Assembly (NCBI GenBank): GCA_034189725.1
Contig: JAXHUK010000173.1
Location: 1-6,023, forward strand
Direction: 5' to 3'
Origin: JAXHUK01 sp034189725
GTDB lineage: Bacteria > Chloroflexota > Dehalococcoidia > SZUA-161
DNA: 6,023 nt
Positions 5,962 through 6,023 of this stretch are shown piece after piece. Numbering within the stretch: position 1 is the stretch's first letter; each line of letters starts with the position of its first letter. The notes under the pieces are model-generated. The model was not told where the DNA came from. It worked only from the letters and a program-made list of their open reading frames with translations, and did not search any database. The position numbers were made by a program, and so were the translations under genes.

Positions 5962-6023
5962 ATTCTGAGGGAGCATTGAGAGCATTATGTCATTCTGAGG
6001 GAGTGCAACGACCGAAGAATCTC
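5962..6023. repeat. Dispersed-type repeat, copies 2 and 3 (ATTCTGAGGGAG tandem), truncated at the edge
   Basis: ATTCTGAGGGAG occurs at 5962-5973 and again at 5992-6003, exactly 30 bp apart. The second occurrence continues as TGCAACGACCGAAGAATCTC to the last base, completing the same unit seen at 5731-5787. The first occurrence lacks the CGAAGAATCTC end, so it is a partial copy. More of this repeat may lie to the right of the window. Confidence 0.55.

Larger units (their letters stand above)
5669..6023. other. Repeat-rich stretch without a gene
   Basis: This 355-nt tail after the large gene shows no reading frame with a ribosome binding site or family resemblance. It holds a weak hairpin right after the stop codon (GAGAAC 5692-5697 with GTTCTC 5703-5708, no T-run), a repeat copy at about 5724-5804, a 115-bp inverted-repeat element at 5814-5928, and two further partial repeat copies from 5962 to the window edge. 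No neighbouring gene on the right is visible. Confidence 0.7.

Noticed and set aside
5962..6023. CRISPR array from the 30-bp-spaced repeats
   Set aside because: The repeated core is only 12 bp and occurs twice; the units match a dispersed intergenic repeat also present at 5731-5787, and no cas gene is present.

Overview
The window looks like a bacterial chromosome of moderate GC content. It carries a two-component regulatory pair on the minus strand, then a 59-codon small gene and a very large acyl-CoA-metabolism or protein-acylation gene on the plus strand. It ends in a repeat-rich stretch with no gene. The taxon cannot be fixed from sequence alone. An N-terminal GNAT domain fused to an ADP-forming acyl-CoA synthetase, a PAS/GAF membrane kinase, and intergenic repeats of the 'CCCTCACCC..CCCTCTCCC' and 'CATTCTGAGGGAG..CGAAGAATCTC' kinds remind me of uncultured Chloroflexota (Dehalococcoidia-like) or deltaproteobacterial genomes. 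That is an impression, not a proof.

Layout. Positions 1-1633 (minus) hold the first 544 codons of a membrane-bound sensor histidine kinase; its ATPase domain lies off the left edge. It begins 17 nt after the stop of a NarL/FixJ-type response regulator (1651-2310, minus), so the two form an operon in the order regulator, then kinase. A near-consensus sigma-70 promoter sits just upstream of the regulator. The 237-nt divergent spacer (2311-2547) leads to a small gene (2548-2727, plus) with a very strong Shine-Dalgarno sequence and no recognisable family. A 226-nt spacer (2728-2953) follows, with a second near-consensus promoter and a perfect 14-bp palindrome. The 904-codon gene (2954-5668, plus) comes next. 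Positions 5669-6023 hold no convincing gene, only hairpins and two families of dispersed-type repeats.

How it may work together. The kinase probably reads an intracellular or membrane-associated cue through its four-helix membrane region, PAS and GAF domains, and phosphorylates Asp56 of the adjacent regulator. The large protein combines a GNAT acetyltransferase with a full set of acyl-CoA synthetase (ADP-forming) domains. By family analogy it either acylates metabolic enzymes (Pat-like) or makes acetyl-CoA/ATP, or both. Its promoter is bracketed by two very similar inverted repeats about 125.5 bp apart, and one half of the same motif occurs in the divergent spacer. This suggests a local transcription factor that could tie these units together, but nothing shows that the factor is the response regulator encoded here.
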